Source of the DNA: Planctomycetales bacterium
GTDB lineage: Bacteria > 4484-113
NCBI GenBank assembly: GCA_030606285.1
Contig: JAUWGS010000004.1
Location: 113,234 to 177,233, forward strand
Direction: 5' to 3'
DNA length: 64,000 nucleotides
Part shown: piece after piece, positions 17,366 through 25,481 of the stretch
How positions within the stretch are numbered: position 1 is the stretch's first letter
Layout: each line of letters opens with the position of its first letter
The notes under the pieces: model-generated
The model's input: only the letters and a program-made list of their open reading frames with translations
Told to the model about the DNA's origin: nothing
The model's database searches: none
Translations under genes and position numbers: made by a program

Positions 17366-18046
17366 TTATCTGCCTTGGAGCTTGTCGATGGCAGCGCGGA
17401 ACTGCCGTGTGACCTTCTCGATACCACCTTCGGTCGGGCCGGTGACTACAACGCCGATCATAATGCCTCCGATACCTGCGGCGGCGAGTGCAGGCAGGTC
17501 ACTTGAGAGAATAGCCTTTTGGGTCGGGATGAGTACTGGTCGTTCACTTGCCTGAACCAGCGACCGGTAGTTTGCCACGTCCGCCAAGGTCAACGGCTCG
17601 CCGTAATCCTCCAGCGGGACTATCGCAGCTTCGAGCATCGCGACGACCGGCTTTTCCTGAATGGTCGTGCCAGTGAGTGCTGCGATTTTTCCTGGAGGAT
17701 GCATCCGGTCAATCGCAGGGATCAGCTCTGTGCGCAATCCGAGCTGCAAATACGACGCCGGCAGATGATGCGCATAGATATCAATGAACGCCAGCCCCGC
17801 GTCAATCAGTTCGTTGAGTTCCGTGAGTGTCGGCAGCACCTGCTGTCCCGGCATCAATCCCACCTGGGTTTCTGTTTCATCGATGAGCTTCAGAACGCGT
17901 TCCTTCTCCTGGGCGAATGCGCCGAAACTCGCGCCGCTCGCCCGGTGGACTGCGTTCATGTGCACCTTCACGGCGTCCGTCCCGCCGGTAACGGCGGAGC
18001 GCGCAAGTGAAAGCTCGTTATCCGGCAGTGAGACGATTAGCTTCAT
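17366..18046 (-). CDS. TIM-barrel-like protein of unknown function
   Basis: I do not recognise this 226-residue protein as a named enzyme. Alternating strand/helix segments (MKLIVSLPD, TDAVKVHMNA, TQVGLMPGQQ, LAFIDIYAHHLP, VAMLEAAIVP, RPVLIPTQKAI, GIGGIMIGVVVTG) suggest a TIM barrel of the NanE or phosphate-binding epimerase type. The final GIGGIMIGVVVTGPTEGGI resembles a phosphate-binding loop. It overlaps mtnA by 4 nt, so it may use a sugar phosphate related to methionine salvage, but that is inference from position only. Confidence 0.55.
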   Translation of the reverse strand: MKLIVSLPDNELSLARSAVTGGTDAVKVHMNAVHRASGASFGAFAQEKERVLKLIDETETQVGLMPGQQVLPTLTELNELIDAGLAFIDIYAHHLPASYLQLGLRTELIPAIDRMHPPGKIAALTGTTIQEKPVVAMLEAAIVPLEDYGEPLTLADVANYRSLVQASERPVLIPTQKAILSSDLPALAAAGIGGIMIGVVVTGPTEGGIEKVTRQFRAAIDKLQGR

Positions 18047-19059
18047 TCGTTCCCCCTGCCACCGGGCTCAACGCCCTCTTCGCTCACGTAGTAGGAGACC
18101 AACTCGCGCGGCGTGACGTCAAACGCCGGGTTCCACACGATGTACTCCTTGGGCAGGACGAAGCAGCGCCCGAGTTTGCGCACCTCGTCGCCGTTGCGCT
18201 CTTCAATCGTAATATCAGCGCCGGTGGGGCATTCCTCATCGAAGGTGCTTCGTGGCGCTGCGACGATGAACTGCACGCCGTGCCGGGCACAGAGCACCGC
18301 CATCTGGTACGTGCCGATCTTGTTGGCAAAGTCGCCGTTGGCGGCAATCCTGTCCGCGCCGACAATGGCTGCGGCGATGCTCTCGCGGTTCAGCAGCGCC
18401 CCCACCGAGGTGTCCGGGATGAGCTTATATGGCACGCGCTTCTTGTGTAGCTCCCAGGCGGTCAGCCGGCCCTGCATGCGCGGGCGCGTTTCGGTGGCAA
18501 AAACCCGCTTGACACGCTTCTGACGATAGGCCTCGAAGATGACTCCCAGCGCCGTGCCCTCGCCGCCGGTCGCTAGAGCGCCGGTGTTACAGATGGTCAG
18601 CACGTTGCTGCTCTTAGGTATGAGCGTTGCGCCGTTCCTGGCCATTGCGCGATCTGCCTCCACCTGCTCGCTGTGGATGGCCTTGGCCTCGGCCAGGAGT
18701 GCGCGGGCGTGCTCCTGCGGGCTCCGGAGGATATTCTCGTCGAATACCGATTGCATCCGTTTCAGTGCCCAGAACAGGTTTACCGCGGTAGGCCGTGTGG
18801 CAGCCAGGTTCGCCAGCGTCCGCCGCACCTGCTGTTCGAAAACTGCGAACTGCTCGTTCTGGCTGTTGAGCGCCGCCTGGGCGACGCCGTAAGCCGCGAC
18901 AATGCCAATGAGCGGGGCGCCCCGCACTTTCATATCGCGGATGGCGTGCACGTAATCCTCGGGCCTGACCAGTTCCAACAACTGCTCGCGCAGCGGCAGC
19001 TTCGTCTGGTCGAGTGCAGTGAGGTGGTCCTTCTCCCAGCTGATGACGGGGGCACTCAT
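18043..19059 (-). CDS. mtnA: S-methyl-5-thioribose-1-phosphate isomerase
   Basis: Converts methylthioribose-1-phosphate to methylthioribulose-1-phosphate in methionine salvage. The protein (338 residues from ATG 19059) has MKVRGAPLIGIVAAYGVA, the catalytic cysteine in ICNTGALATGGEGTALG, and the catalytic aspartate in GADRIAANGDFANKIGTY. An upstream ATG at 19071 lies only 1 nt after the TAGAAT -10 (complement of 19073-19078) and would be outside the transcript, so 19059 is preferred. Other mtn genes are absent. The downstream partners (TIM-barrel-like, DUF4127, FAD oxidoreductase) suggest a different use of the product. Confidence 0.93.
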   Translation of the reverse strand: MSAPVISWEKDHLTALDQTKLPLREQLLELVRPEDYVHAIRDMKVRGAPLIGIVAAYGVAQAALNSQNEQFAVFEQQVRRTLANLAATRPTAVNLFWALKRMQSVFDENILRSPQEHARALLAEAKAIHSEQVEADRAMARNGATLIPKSSNVLTICNTGALATGGEGTALGVIFEAYRQKRVKRVFATETRPRMQGRLTAWELHKKRVPYKLIPDTSVGALLNRESIAAAIVGADRIAANGDFANKIGTYQMAVLCARHGVQFIVAAPRSTFDEECPTGADITIEERNGDEVRKLGRCFVLPKEYIVWNPAFDVTPRELVSYYVSEEGVEPGGRGNE

Positions 19060-19105
19060 CGCGACTTGCATAATTCTAGCACAGGATAGGGGTAGGGGGG
19101 GTAGC

Positions 19106-19810
19106 TCAGGCGTCCGCGCGGTTGACAGCGTACAGGGCTATCGACCGGAGAATCCGCATCCCGTCTGCGCTCCCAAGAAGCTCTTCGCAGGCGCGTTCAG
19201 GGTGGGGCATCATTCCCAGCACGTTGCCCCCTTCGTTCAGTATGCCCGCGATGTTCTCGATGCTGCCGTTGGGGTTGGCCTCAGGCGTGACCTGCCCCTT
19301 CTCGTCGCAGTAGCGGAAGACCACGCGGTTCTCCTCGTTGAGCCGGGCGATGTTCTCCGGGCGGTCGAAGTAATTGCCTTCCGTATGGGCGATGGGGACG
19401 CGCAGTACGTCGCCTGGACTGAGTTCTCCGGTGAAGGGCGTCTGGTTGTTTTCCACCCGGATGTTTACCCACTTGCAGCGGAACTCAACACAGTCGTTGC
19501 GCGTGAGCGCGCCGGGAAGAAGTCCCGCTTCGGTAAGTATCTGGAAGCCGTTGCAGATGCCCAGCACTAGGCCTCCCGCATCGGCGAATTCCTTGACCGC
19601 TGACATAATGGGTGAGAAACGAGCGATAGCGCCGCAGCGAAGGTAGTCGCCGTATGAAAACCCGCCCGGGAGCACCACCAGGTCCAGCTTTGGCAGCTCA
19701 TTCTCGTTGTAGAGCACACGGCTGGCATCCGCGCCCAGTACGTCTCCCAGCGCGTAAAGGGCGTCATCGTCGCAGTTTGAGCCGAGGAATGTGATTATGC
19801 CGGCTTTCAT
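19106..19810 (-). CDS. purQ: Phosphoribosylformylglycinamidine synthase subunit PurQ
   Basis: The glutaminase subunit of FGAM synthase in purine synthesis. The 234 residues form a class I amidotransferase: VVLPGGFSYGDYLRCGAIAR, the nucleophile Cys in LGICNGFQILTEAGLLPGAL, and the His-Glu pair in GMMPHPERACE. Small-type PurQ needs PurL and PurS, neither of which is in the window. Start ATG 19810 is 8 nt after a TATAAT (complement of 19819-19824), predicting a leaderless mRNA. mtnA follows 46 nt downstream with its own -10. Confidence 0.95.
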   Translation of the reverse strand: MKAGIITFLGSNCDDDALYALGDVLGADASRVLYNENELPKLDLVVLPGGFSYGDYLRCGAIARFSPIMSAVKEFADAGGLVLGICNGFQILTEAGLLPGALTRNDCVEFRCKWVNIRVENNQTPFTGELSPGDVLRVPIAHTEGNYFDRPENIARLNEENRVVFRYCDEKGQVTPEANPNGSIENIAGILNEGGNVLGMMPHPERACEELLGSADGMRILRSIALYAVNRADA

Positions 19811-19850
19811 CGGCCGCCATTATAGCGCACGCTGCTGGGAGCGGCAGAGC

Positions 19851-20480
19851 CTATCTGCCGCCAAAGAACAACGCGCCGATCGCCGCCACAGCGATTGCAC
19901 CAAGTAGCCACCACTCGGTGCTTTCCAGGAACATCCCGTTCTTCGCGCCCAGAATTGCCAGCGCAACGCCCAGTAAAACTCCCCCGGTGATGAGAAGCGG
20001 GCGGTTGATCTCCCGCACCGTGTAAACATCCGCCTGCCGGACTTTTCTGCCTTCGGGAAACGGGTCTTCTTCTTCTGGCAAGAAGTACTTCGGCGTGTGT
20101 TTCTCGTAGCCGACCTTCTCCTGCGCAATGGCTTGCTTGATGAACAGCTCTTTGACCTGCTCCGGCTCAAGCTCCTTCAGCGTTTCAGCGTCCATCTCCG
20201 CCAGGAGTTCGGGGTGCATTATCTCGGCCCACGATTTGAAATCCAGATCGAAACTCTTCGTGCGCTCGAACGCCTTGGTGCGCTCATCTCCCGGTTCAGG
20301 CGTGAGGTTGGCCCGTGCAGTCTCGAACTTCCGCACCCATCCCATCAGAGTATCAACGGGGATACCCAGCGACTTTGCGACATCATCCGGTGTTTCGCCG
20401 CGGCTGACGCGCAGCACGGCGTGACGCTTGGCTCGCGGGCTGATATTTGACGGCCCGGTAGTGTGGCTGTCGCAGCTCAT
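19851..20480 (-). CDS. Helix-turn-helix protein with C-terminal membrane helices
   Basis: A 209-residue protein. Residues 16-50 form a transposase-like or MerR-like helix-turn-helix (AVLRVSRGETPDDVAKSLGI, PVDTLMGWVRKFE). A charged middle (about 55-150) is followed by two hydrophobic helices, near 160-180 and 187-206 (LITGGVLLGVALAILGA, WWLLGAIAVAAIGALFFG), and a short tail. It may be a membrane-tethered DNA-binding protein, or the HTH may be a remnant of a recruited domain. I cannot name a partner or target. It lies between purQ and a lipoprotein gene on the same strand. Confidence 0.6.
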   Translation of the reverse strand: MSCDSHTTGPSNISPRAKRHAVLRVSRGETPDDVAKSLGIPVDTLMGWVRKFETARANLTPEPGDERTKAFERTKSFDLDFKSWAEIMHPELLAEMDAETLKELEPEQVKELFIKQAIAQEKVGYEKHTPKYFLPEEEDPFPEGRKVRQADVYTVREINRPLLITGGVLLGVALAILGAKNGMFLESTEWWLLGAIAVAAIGALFFGGR

Positions 20481-20533
20481 ATGCTTAACTACTTCCCATT
20501 TTCGTGCTGAACCAGCGTTAAAGCCCAGTGCTG

Positions 20534-22348
20534 CTAGCCGGGTGGCGGTGGGACGATGAAGAGTTCCTCGACCGTGACCGTAAACTCGGCAGTGACACTC
20601 CCGTATTCGTTGGTCACAGTCACCTCACCATCGAATTCGCCAAGTTCGTTAGGTATGAAAAACGGCGGCGCAGGCCACGTGGAGGTCTGGTCGCCAACCA
20701 TCGGCTGGTCGTCTCTGCCATTGGCGCCGTCGGTGTGAAACACCCACTCATAGGTCATAGGAGCGTCCCCGTCGGTATCCGCGAAGAAAGTAGCCCACAA
20801 GTTGCCCATATTACCGGTAGTCCACAGGACCTGGAAAATCCTAGGCTCTTTCCCCACATAGAAGTCGAACCATTTCGTGGTTGCGCCATAGTCATTCGTT
20901 ACCACCAGCTTGCCGAGCTGGGCGCCACTATTTGTAAGAAACACCATCGGGCTCTCGTTGGTGGTGGTATTCGGATCTGCCCAGTAGTTCATCGTCCAGT
21001 AGTACGAGAATGGCCCCGTGCCCAGCACTTCCGCATTCAGCTGAACATCCTGCTCGTAAATACCTCGATCTGGCATGACCTGTACGATTTGCGGTATAAA
21101 ACCAGTTACAACCTGGAAGTCAAAGCGGAACTCACCGTATTCATTGGTTACCCTCAGGTAGCAGTTATGAGTGCCGTCATCATCGAACTCCACCAGGGGG
21201 CTTACGTTGGCGCTCTTGTGCGGGAACGCGTTGGCTCCGAAGTCCCAGTCGTAGGTGATAGGTTCAGGGCCAGTCACCTGGGCGCTGAAGGGAGTGCGCT
21301 CGCCGCAAGTTGCTGTAAGCGGCTGAACGGAACTTATCGCTGGCGGAACGCCGATCACGACAGAGAAATTCTCCCTGCGCTCGTCGAAGCGGTTGCTTAC
21401 AGTCAGGTGCCCATTGAAATAGCCCTGCTGCACCAGTTCAACTTCGGGCTCGGCTTCATCGGAGCGGTTCGGGCTCACACCGTTGGTCAGTATCCAGTCA
21501 TACGTGAACGGTTCTTCGCCTTCTACGACTGCGCTGGCGATGTAGGTGTCACCCACCTTGCCTGAGGGAGTGTCAACCGAGATGATACGGGGCTGCCGGT
21601 ATTCCAGCACGTTCGACATCTCGCCCGTGGCGCCTTCGGTATCGTACGCCAGCACGCCGAAGTCCGCCCAGTTCTCCGACTCAACAGCGAAAGCGAACAG
21701 CAGAACGCCGCCCATTAGCGCTTCCGCCTCGGAGCGCTCGACGGGGCCGAGTCCCTCCCAATCAGCAAAGCCGGGCCCGCCTGAAATGACAACAAAGCCG
21801 GCGAGCTCGGTGCCGTAGTAAAGCGCGATGCCTGTAACATCGGCTATGTCCACAACACCGTTGCCGCTGAAGTCCAGCAGCGAAAGCCACGCGTTTTCTT
21901 CGCCGATAACCTCGCTGTAATTCTCCGCAATCGGCGTAAGGTCATCCACGTTCACGACTCCGTCAACGTTGTAGTCGCCCTGAAGCTGGTACGACCAGGC
22001 CAGCCAACCCGCTTCTTCCTCGTCGCGGAAGAAGTCCAGGTCGGTTACCGCCTTGCCTTCGCCTATCGGTGGCGTGCTTACGATTTTCTCCGGCAGCAGC
22101 GCGGCAAGCGCTGCTTTTATCTCGTTCCATAGCACAATGTCCACGCCTTCGGGCGGCTCCAGGTTTTCAAGCTTTGCCAGCTCCTGTTCCCGTGACCGCT
22201 CATTGCTGTCGGAAGGTGGTGTAACGGGCGAGACCTGCCCGGCGTCGTCGGACGGCGCCAGGCGCGGCCCTGTACGGCCACCACCGCCCCCGCATGCTGC
22301 TAACGCGAAAATCGTGACCATCAATATCAGAATGGATAATATGCGCAT
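20534..22348 (-). CDS. Lipoprotein with dockerin-like and four PKD/Ig-like domains
   Basis: From ATG 22348 (with GGAGGGAATC before it) the protein has 604 residues. The signal peptide MRILSILILMVTIFALAAC ends in a lipobox, so Cys19 is predicted to be lipidated, followed by a Gly run. A module near residues 140-215 carries two calcium-loop-like repeats, GDYNVDGVVNVDDLTPIAEN and FSGNGVVDIADVTGIALYYG, as in dockerins. Four tandem domains of about 80 residues follow, each with a PxI..V.P opening and a TVTNEYG/TVSNRFD strand near the end. It is likely a surface protein for adhesion or complex assembly. It is a paralogue of the lipoproteins at 48.7-52.8 kb. Confidence 0.8.
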   Translation of the reverse strand: MRILSILILMVTIFALAACGGGGGRTGPRLAPSDDAGQVSPVTPPSDSNERSREQELAKLENLEPPEGVDIVLWNEIKAALAALLPEKIVSTPPIGEGKAVTDLDFFRDEEEAGWLAWSYQLQGDYNVDGVVNVDDLTPIAENYSEVIGEENAWLSLLDFSGNGVVDIADVTGIALYYGTELAGFVVISGGPGFADWEGLGPVERSEAEALMGGVLLFAFAVESENWADFGVLAYDTEGATGEMSNVLEYRQPRIISVDTPSGKVGDTYIASAVVEGEEPFTYDWILTNGVSPNRSDEAEPEVELVQQGYFNGHLTVSNRFDERRENFSVVIGVPPAISSVQPLTATCGERTPFSAQVTGPEPITYDWDFGANAFPHKSANVSPLVEFDDDGTHNCYLRVTNEYGEFRFDFQVVTGFIPQIVQVMPDRGIYEQDVQLNAEVLGTGPFSYYWTMNYWADPNTTTNESPMVFLTNSGAQLGKLVVTNDYGATTKWFDFYVGKEPRIFQVLWTTGNMGNLWATFFADTDGDAPMTYEWVFHTDGANGRDDQPMVGDQTSTWPAPPFFIPNELGEFDGEVTVTNEYGSVTAEFTVTVEELFIVPPPPG

Positions 22349-22501
22349 GATTCCCTCCACGAGATTCACCGCGTCCCCCGGTGCGGTGCTGTTTTCTGTG
22401 CTCGGAAGCACGAGCGGGCGGCCAACCCCGCAATTAATATCTTACCGCGCAGTTCGCGGCATTACAACTAAAGCGCCTAAAGATAGCGCGATCCCTGCCC
22501 T

Positions 22502-22975
22502 CTACTCCTCGATGCCTTTGTAGACCGCTATGGTCTCCAGCAGCGCTTCCATCGCCTGTGCGCCCTTATTGCCCGCTTTCGTGCCGGCGCGTTCCAGCGC
22601 GGTTTCCAGTGTGGGTGTGGTCAGCACGCCGAATCCCACCGCTGTTCCGTGCTCCATCGCCAGCTTGGCGCAGCCCTTCGTGACCTCGCTTGCGAGCAGC
22701 TTGTAGTGGTCCGTGTGCCCCTCGATGAGGCAGCCCAGCGCCAACACGCCGTCATAGCCGCCCTTCTTGATTAGCCGCGCGATAGTGCCGGTGATTTCGA
22801 AGCTGCCGGGCACCCAGAAAACGTCCACCTCGCACTCCTCGACGCTGAGGCGCTTGAGCTTGTCCAGCGCGCCCGCGAGAAGCTCCTTGGTTATGAGATC
22901 GTTGAACCGGCTGGCGACGATGCCGAGCTTCAGCCCGCCGGCGATGATTTGCGCATTGTGTTCCGTAACCGCCAC
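22502..22975 (-). CDS. ribH: 6,7-dimethyl-8-ribityllumazine synthase
   Basis: Makes the riboflavin precursor lumazine from a ribityl-aminouracil and dihydroxybutanone phosphate. The 157 residues contain LGIVASRFNDLITKELLAGA, VFWVPGSFEITGTIARL, VLALGCLIEGHTDHYKLLA (with the catalytic His) and VGFGVLTTPTLETALERAG. This family forms icosahedral or pentameric shells. It starts at GTG 22975, spaced 7 nt from GGAGG. No other rib gene or FMN riboswitch is visible nearby. Confidence 0.96.
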   Translation of the reverse strand: MAVTEHNAQIIAGGLKLGIVASRFNDLITKELLAGALDKLKRLSVEECEVDVFWVPGSFEITGTIARLIKKGGYDGVLALGCLIEGHTDHYKLLASEVTKGCAKLAMEHGTAVGFGVLTTPTLETALERAGTKAGNKGAQAMEALLETIAVYKGIEE

Positions 22976-23069
22976 AGCATTCCTCCTCCGCAGATTCCAC
23001 CCGAAAGGGCTATGAGCCGCACGCCCACGCCTGTGAGCCTTGCGCTCATTATAGCAGGAGCGGGGATTA

Positions 23070-23405
23070 TCAGAAGCCCAGTACTTGCTTTAGTTCTCTC
23101 TCCAGGCTGCGAAGGTCGTCTTGGGACAGCCGGCCCAGTTTCCTTTCGACGAAAGATAAACTCACCGTCCTCAGCACAGACGTAGCTCGCGAAGGATAGT
23201 TAAGGCCTGCTGCTTCCCAATCCTTTAGTATCCAGTCTCCGGTGAAGTGTACGTCTATCCTGGACGTAATCATGCCGAGAACAACCCTCCGGCGGTTCTC
23301 GTTATAGTGATCGGTGCTGATGACATATGCTGGGCGGCGCTTGCTGCCAGTCCCATCTGAGTATTCGTACTCGGTGAGAACGATGTCTCCGCGCCTATAA
23401 CTCAT
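23070..23405 (-). CDS. MazF/PemK-family endoribonuclease toxin
   Basis: A 111-residue toxin with the PemK-like barrel: RRGDIVLTEYEYSDGTGSKR, RPAYVISTDHYNENRRRVVL, MITSRIDVHFTGDWILKDW, SRATSVLRTVSLSFVERKLG. It would cleave single-stranded RNA unless bound by its antitoxin. The frame is open upstream, but ATG 23405 gives the family start and overlaps the end of the antitoxin gene by 11 nt, the normal antitoxin-first order. The final helix (LRSLERELKQVLGF) is usual. Confidence 0.88.
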   Translation of the reverse strand: MSYRRGDIVLTEYEYSDGTGSKRRPAYVISTDHYNENRRRVVLGMITSRIDVHFTGDWILKDWEAAGLNYPSRATSVLRTVSLSFVERKLGRLSQDDLRSLERELKQVLGF

Positions 23406-23769
23406 CGTAGGATTCGTCCAGAGGGTTTTCCCAGAGCTCAGCAAGGATTGGGTCGGATCTCCCGTTCAGGCGCGAGGGCGCCAGGTCGCGGTCTGCCAGC
23501 AACGCCACATAGTGCAGTGCGTCCTTGAGCCGTGGATTAAAGTTGCCCCGCAGCCAGCGCTCGTAGGTTGAATGGCTTATTCCTAGCGTTGTGACCGCAA
23601 ACACCTCGCGGGATACGCTGAGTTCCTTGCGCCAAGCTTCCAGCTCTCTGAGCAGGCCGTCCAGCAGTGGAAGCATTGGTACGCGGGAGTGCAAGGTACC
23701 TGCGGCCTTTGTGGACCGTGTCTCGACGCTCTCGGAACTTCCGCCGGTTTGCTTATTCGCTTCGTCCAT
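23395..23769 (-). CDS. Helix-turn-helix antitoxin partner of the MazF-type toxin
   Basis: From ATG 23769 the protein has 124 residues. A lambda-repressor-like helix-turn-helix lies near residues 55-90 (FAVTTLGISHSTYERWLRGN, FNPRLKDALHYVALLADRDL), and the acidic C-terminus DPILAELWENPLDESYDEL probably binds the toxin. MazE proteins usually have an AbrB-type fold, so this XRE-type partner is a variant pairing. The start follows a TATAAT by 7 nt, and a perfect 22-bp palindrome overlaps the -35 region, which suggests tight autorepression. Confidence 0.8.
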   Translation of the reverse strand: MDEANKQTGGSSESVETRSTKAAGTLHSRVPMLPLLDGLLRELEAWRKELSVSREVFAVTTLGISHSTYERWLRGNFNPRLKDALHYVALLADRDLAPSRLNGRSDPILAELWENPLDESYDEL

Positions 23770-23776
23770 CACGAGT

Positions 23777-23812
23777 ATTATACCACGAATGCTTAAGCAT
23801 CGATGCTTAAGC
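23777..23812 (-). promoter_or_regulatory. Palindromic operator and leaderless promoter of the toxin-antitoxin operon
   Basis: TATAAT (complement of 23777-23782) lies 7 nt before the antitoxin ATG. Immediately upstream, 23791-23812 is a perfect 22-bp palindrome, two GCTTAAGC arms around a CATCGATG-type centre, flanked on both sides by ACGAAT. It covers the -35 position, an ideal site for a dimeric HTH antitoxin. Confidence 0.7.
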
Positions 23813-23829
23813 ACGAATACTATAGCATG

Positions 23830-24470
23830 GATGATGTGTTTCTCGGGTAGGCTGGGCTGACTAGCCCGGCTCTTTAGCCTTGCTGGCAACTGATAGCTGT
23901 TACATGGCCGCTGATTGCCAGCCCGGCTCTTTGTCATTTGTAGGGCGGGGACCTGTGCCCCGCCGTCTTTTCCTCGCATGAATCGCGGCGGCCATAAATG
24001 GCCGCCCTACAGGTTCAATCCCTAATCCCTCGGCCTTAAAGCCTGGCTACCGGCCCCTGGCTACTGGCTACTTTCCCCATTCTGGCACCTGATAGCTGAC
24101 CGCTGGCCGCTGATTGCCAGCCCGGCTCTTCCTCCTGCTGGCAACTGGTAGCTGGAGGTTGGCCACTGTCCCGTCCGGCGCGTAGTCCTCAGCCTGCCAC
24201 ATCTCGGATACCAGTGCTTGCAGCGCCGTCGTCTGGCTGTTTTGGAGGGGCAGTTCACGAACTGCCCGTTCCTCCTATAGGGCGGGGACCTGCGCCCCGC
24301 CTTCTTCTCTCCAAATCCCCCCGCGACATCTTGTCCAATACGCCCATCGTTCAGCACCCCCTTTCGCCAATCGGCCGCGGGATCATAGCGATCGGGTGGG
24401 GATTTCGCAAGCTGACCATCTTCGCTCAGTGATCGTTGACATTAGCTCTTATCCGATCAAAGATCGCGGT
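23830..24470. repeat. Gene-free, repeat-rich stretch between toxin-antitoxin and restriction-modification genes
   Basis: No convincing gene is seen in about 640 bp. A 45-bp segment ending GCCAGCCCGGCTCTT occurs at 23888-23932 and again at 24086-24130 with a few changes. REP-like palindromes lie at 23940-23964 (GGGCGGGGACC type), 23985-24010 (GGCGGCCAT type, inverted), 24243-24268 (GGGGCAGTTC type) and 24277-24302 (GGGCGGGGACC type). Motifs such as CTGATAGCTG recur in other gaps of the window. TTGACA at 24436-24441 may be the -35 of the methyltransferase gene. Confidence 0.6.
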
Positions 24471-24472
24471 GA

Positions 24473-25411
24473 ATGGTCTCAATCCCCAAGGTAAAAGCCT
24501 ACTACCGCGAGAAGGGCTTCGTTCTCTACCATGGCGATGCTCTGGACTTGCTTCCCAGATTCAAGGCAGAGACCTTCGACCTGATATTTGCTGACCCACC
24601 ATATCGCCTGAGTAACGATGGTTTCACCTGCCACGCAGGACGACGCGTAAGCGTCAACAAGGGGGAATGGGACAAGAGCAAGGGCGTTGCAGAGGACTTC
24701 GACTTCCATTTCTCATGGATCGCGGGCTGTCGTAGGCCTCTCAAGAGAAACGGCTGTATCTGGATAAGCGGCACGCTTCATTCCGTCTATCAGTGCGGAT
24801 ATGCGCTCCAGCTTGCAGGCTACAAAGTCCTGAACGATATCGCATGGTACAAGCCTAATGCTCCTCCTCATCTAGCAGGTCGCTATTTTGCCCACTCACA
24901 CGAGACGTTGCTTTGGGCTCGTAAATATCGTAACGCCAGGCATAAGTTCAACTACAGATTTATGAAGCTCAAAGACTGGCCCGAGGACTTTCTAAAGCGC
25001 GAGGGCAGGCAGATGCGCTCTGTATGGGCGATAAACACGCCTACGCCGGAAGAGAAAAAGTTTGGGAAGCATCCAACCCAGAAAGCTCTTCTGGTTCTCT
25101 TGCGGATTGTGCTTGCATGCACAGACAAGGACGATATCGTACTCGACCCGTTTGCCGGGAGTAGCACGACAGGTCTAGCGTGCTGGCTGACCGGTCGCTC
25201 CTTTGTGGGAATCGATACAGAGAAGAAGTATCTGGAGCTTTCAGTTAAACGTCTTAAAGACATTCAAAAACAAGGCTTTCACCCAAATAATACGCGCCGC
25301 AAGCCTGCGAAATACCATGACAGGTTCTTGGACCATAAGGCCGGACATACTCCGGATATTGAGAGCTTCATAAGTGAACTCGAGGAGATTCGCAAAGGGG
25401 CAAGTACTTAG
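24473..25411 (+). CDS. DNA methyltransferase (N6-adenine or N4-cytosine, beta-like order)
   Basis: A 312-residue site-specific DNA methyltransferase. The catalytic motif DPPY is at residues 41-44 (DLIFADPPYRLS), and the AdoMet-binding motif DPFAGSSTTG begins at residue 225, preceded by KHPTQKALLVLLRI. This IV-before-I order is that of the beta class. It probably protects host DNA from the nuclease encoded 70 nt downstream. The recognition site cannot be predicted. Lower GC and different codon use than neighbours suggest horizontal transfer. Confidence 0.9.
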   Translation: MVSIPKVKAYYREKGFVLYHGDALDLLPRFKAETFDLIFADPPYRLSNDGFTCHAGRRVSVNKGEWDKSKGVAEDFDFHFSWIAGCRRPLKRNGCIWISGTLHSVYQCGYALQLAGYKVLNDIAWYKPNAPPHLAGRYFAHSHETLLWARKYRNARHKFNYRFMKLKDWPEDFLKREGRQMRSVWAINTPTPEEKKFGKHPTQKALLVLLRIVLACTDKDDIVLDPFAGSSTTGLACWLTGRSFVGIDTEKKYLELSVKRLKDIQKQGFHPNNTRRKPAKYHDRFLDHKAGHTPDIESFISELEEIRKGAST

Positions 25412-25481
25412 GTCGTGTGTCGTTTCACTCACAAGCTTGCTGGCTCGCGCACGATGACCAAAGGAGACTTGATCTAAGACT

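Noticed and set aside
20534..22411. Cellulosome-type dockerin
   Set aside because: The calcium-loop-like repeats are dockerin-like, but there are no cohesin or glycoside hydrolase genes, so a cellulosome is not supported.
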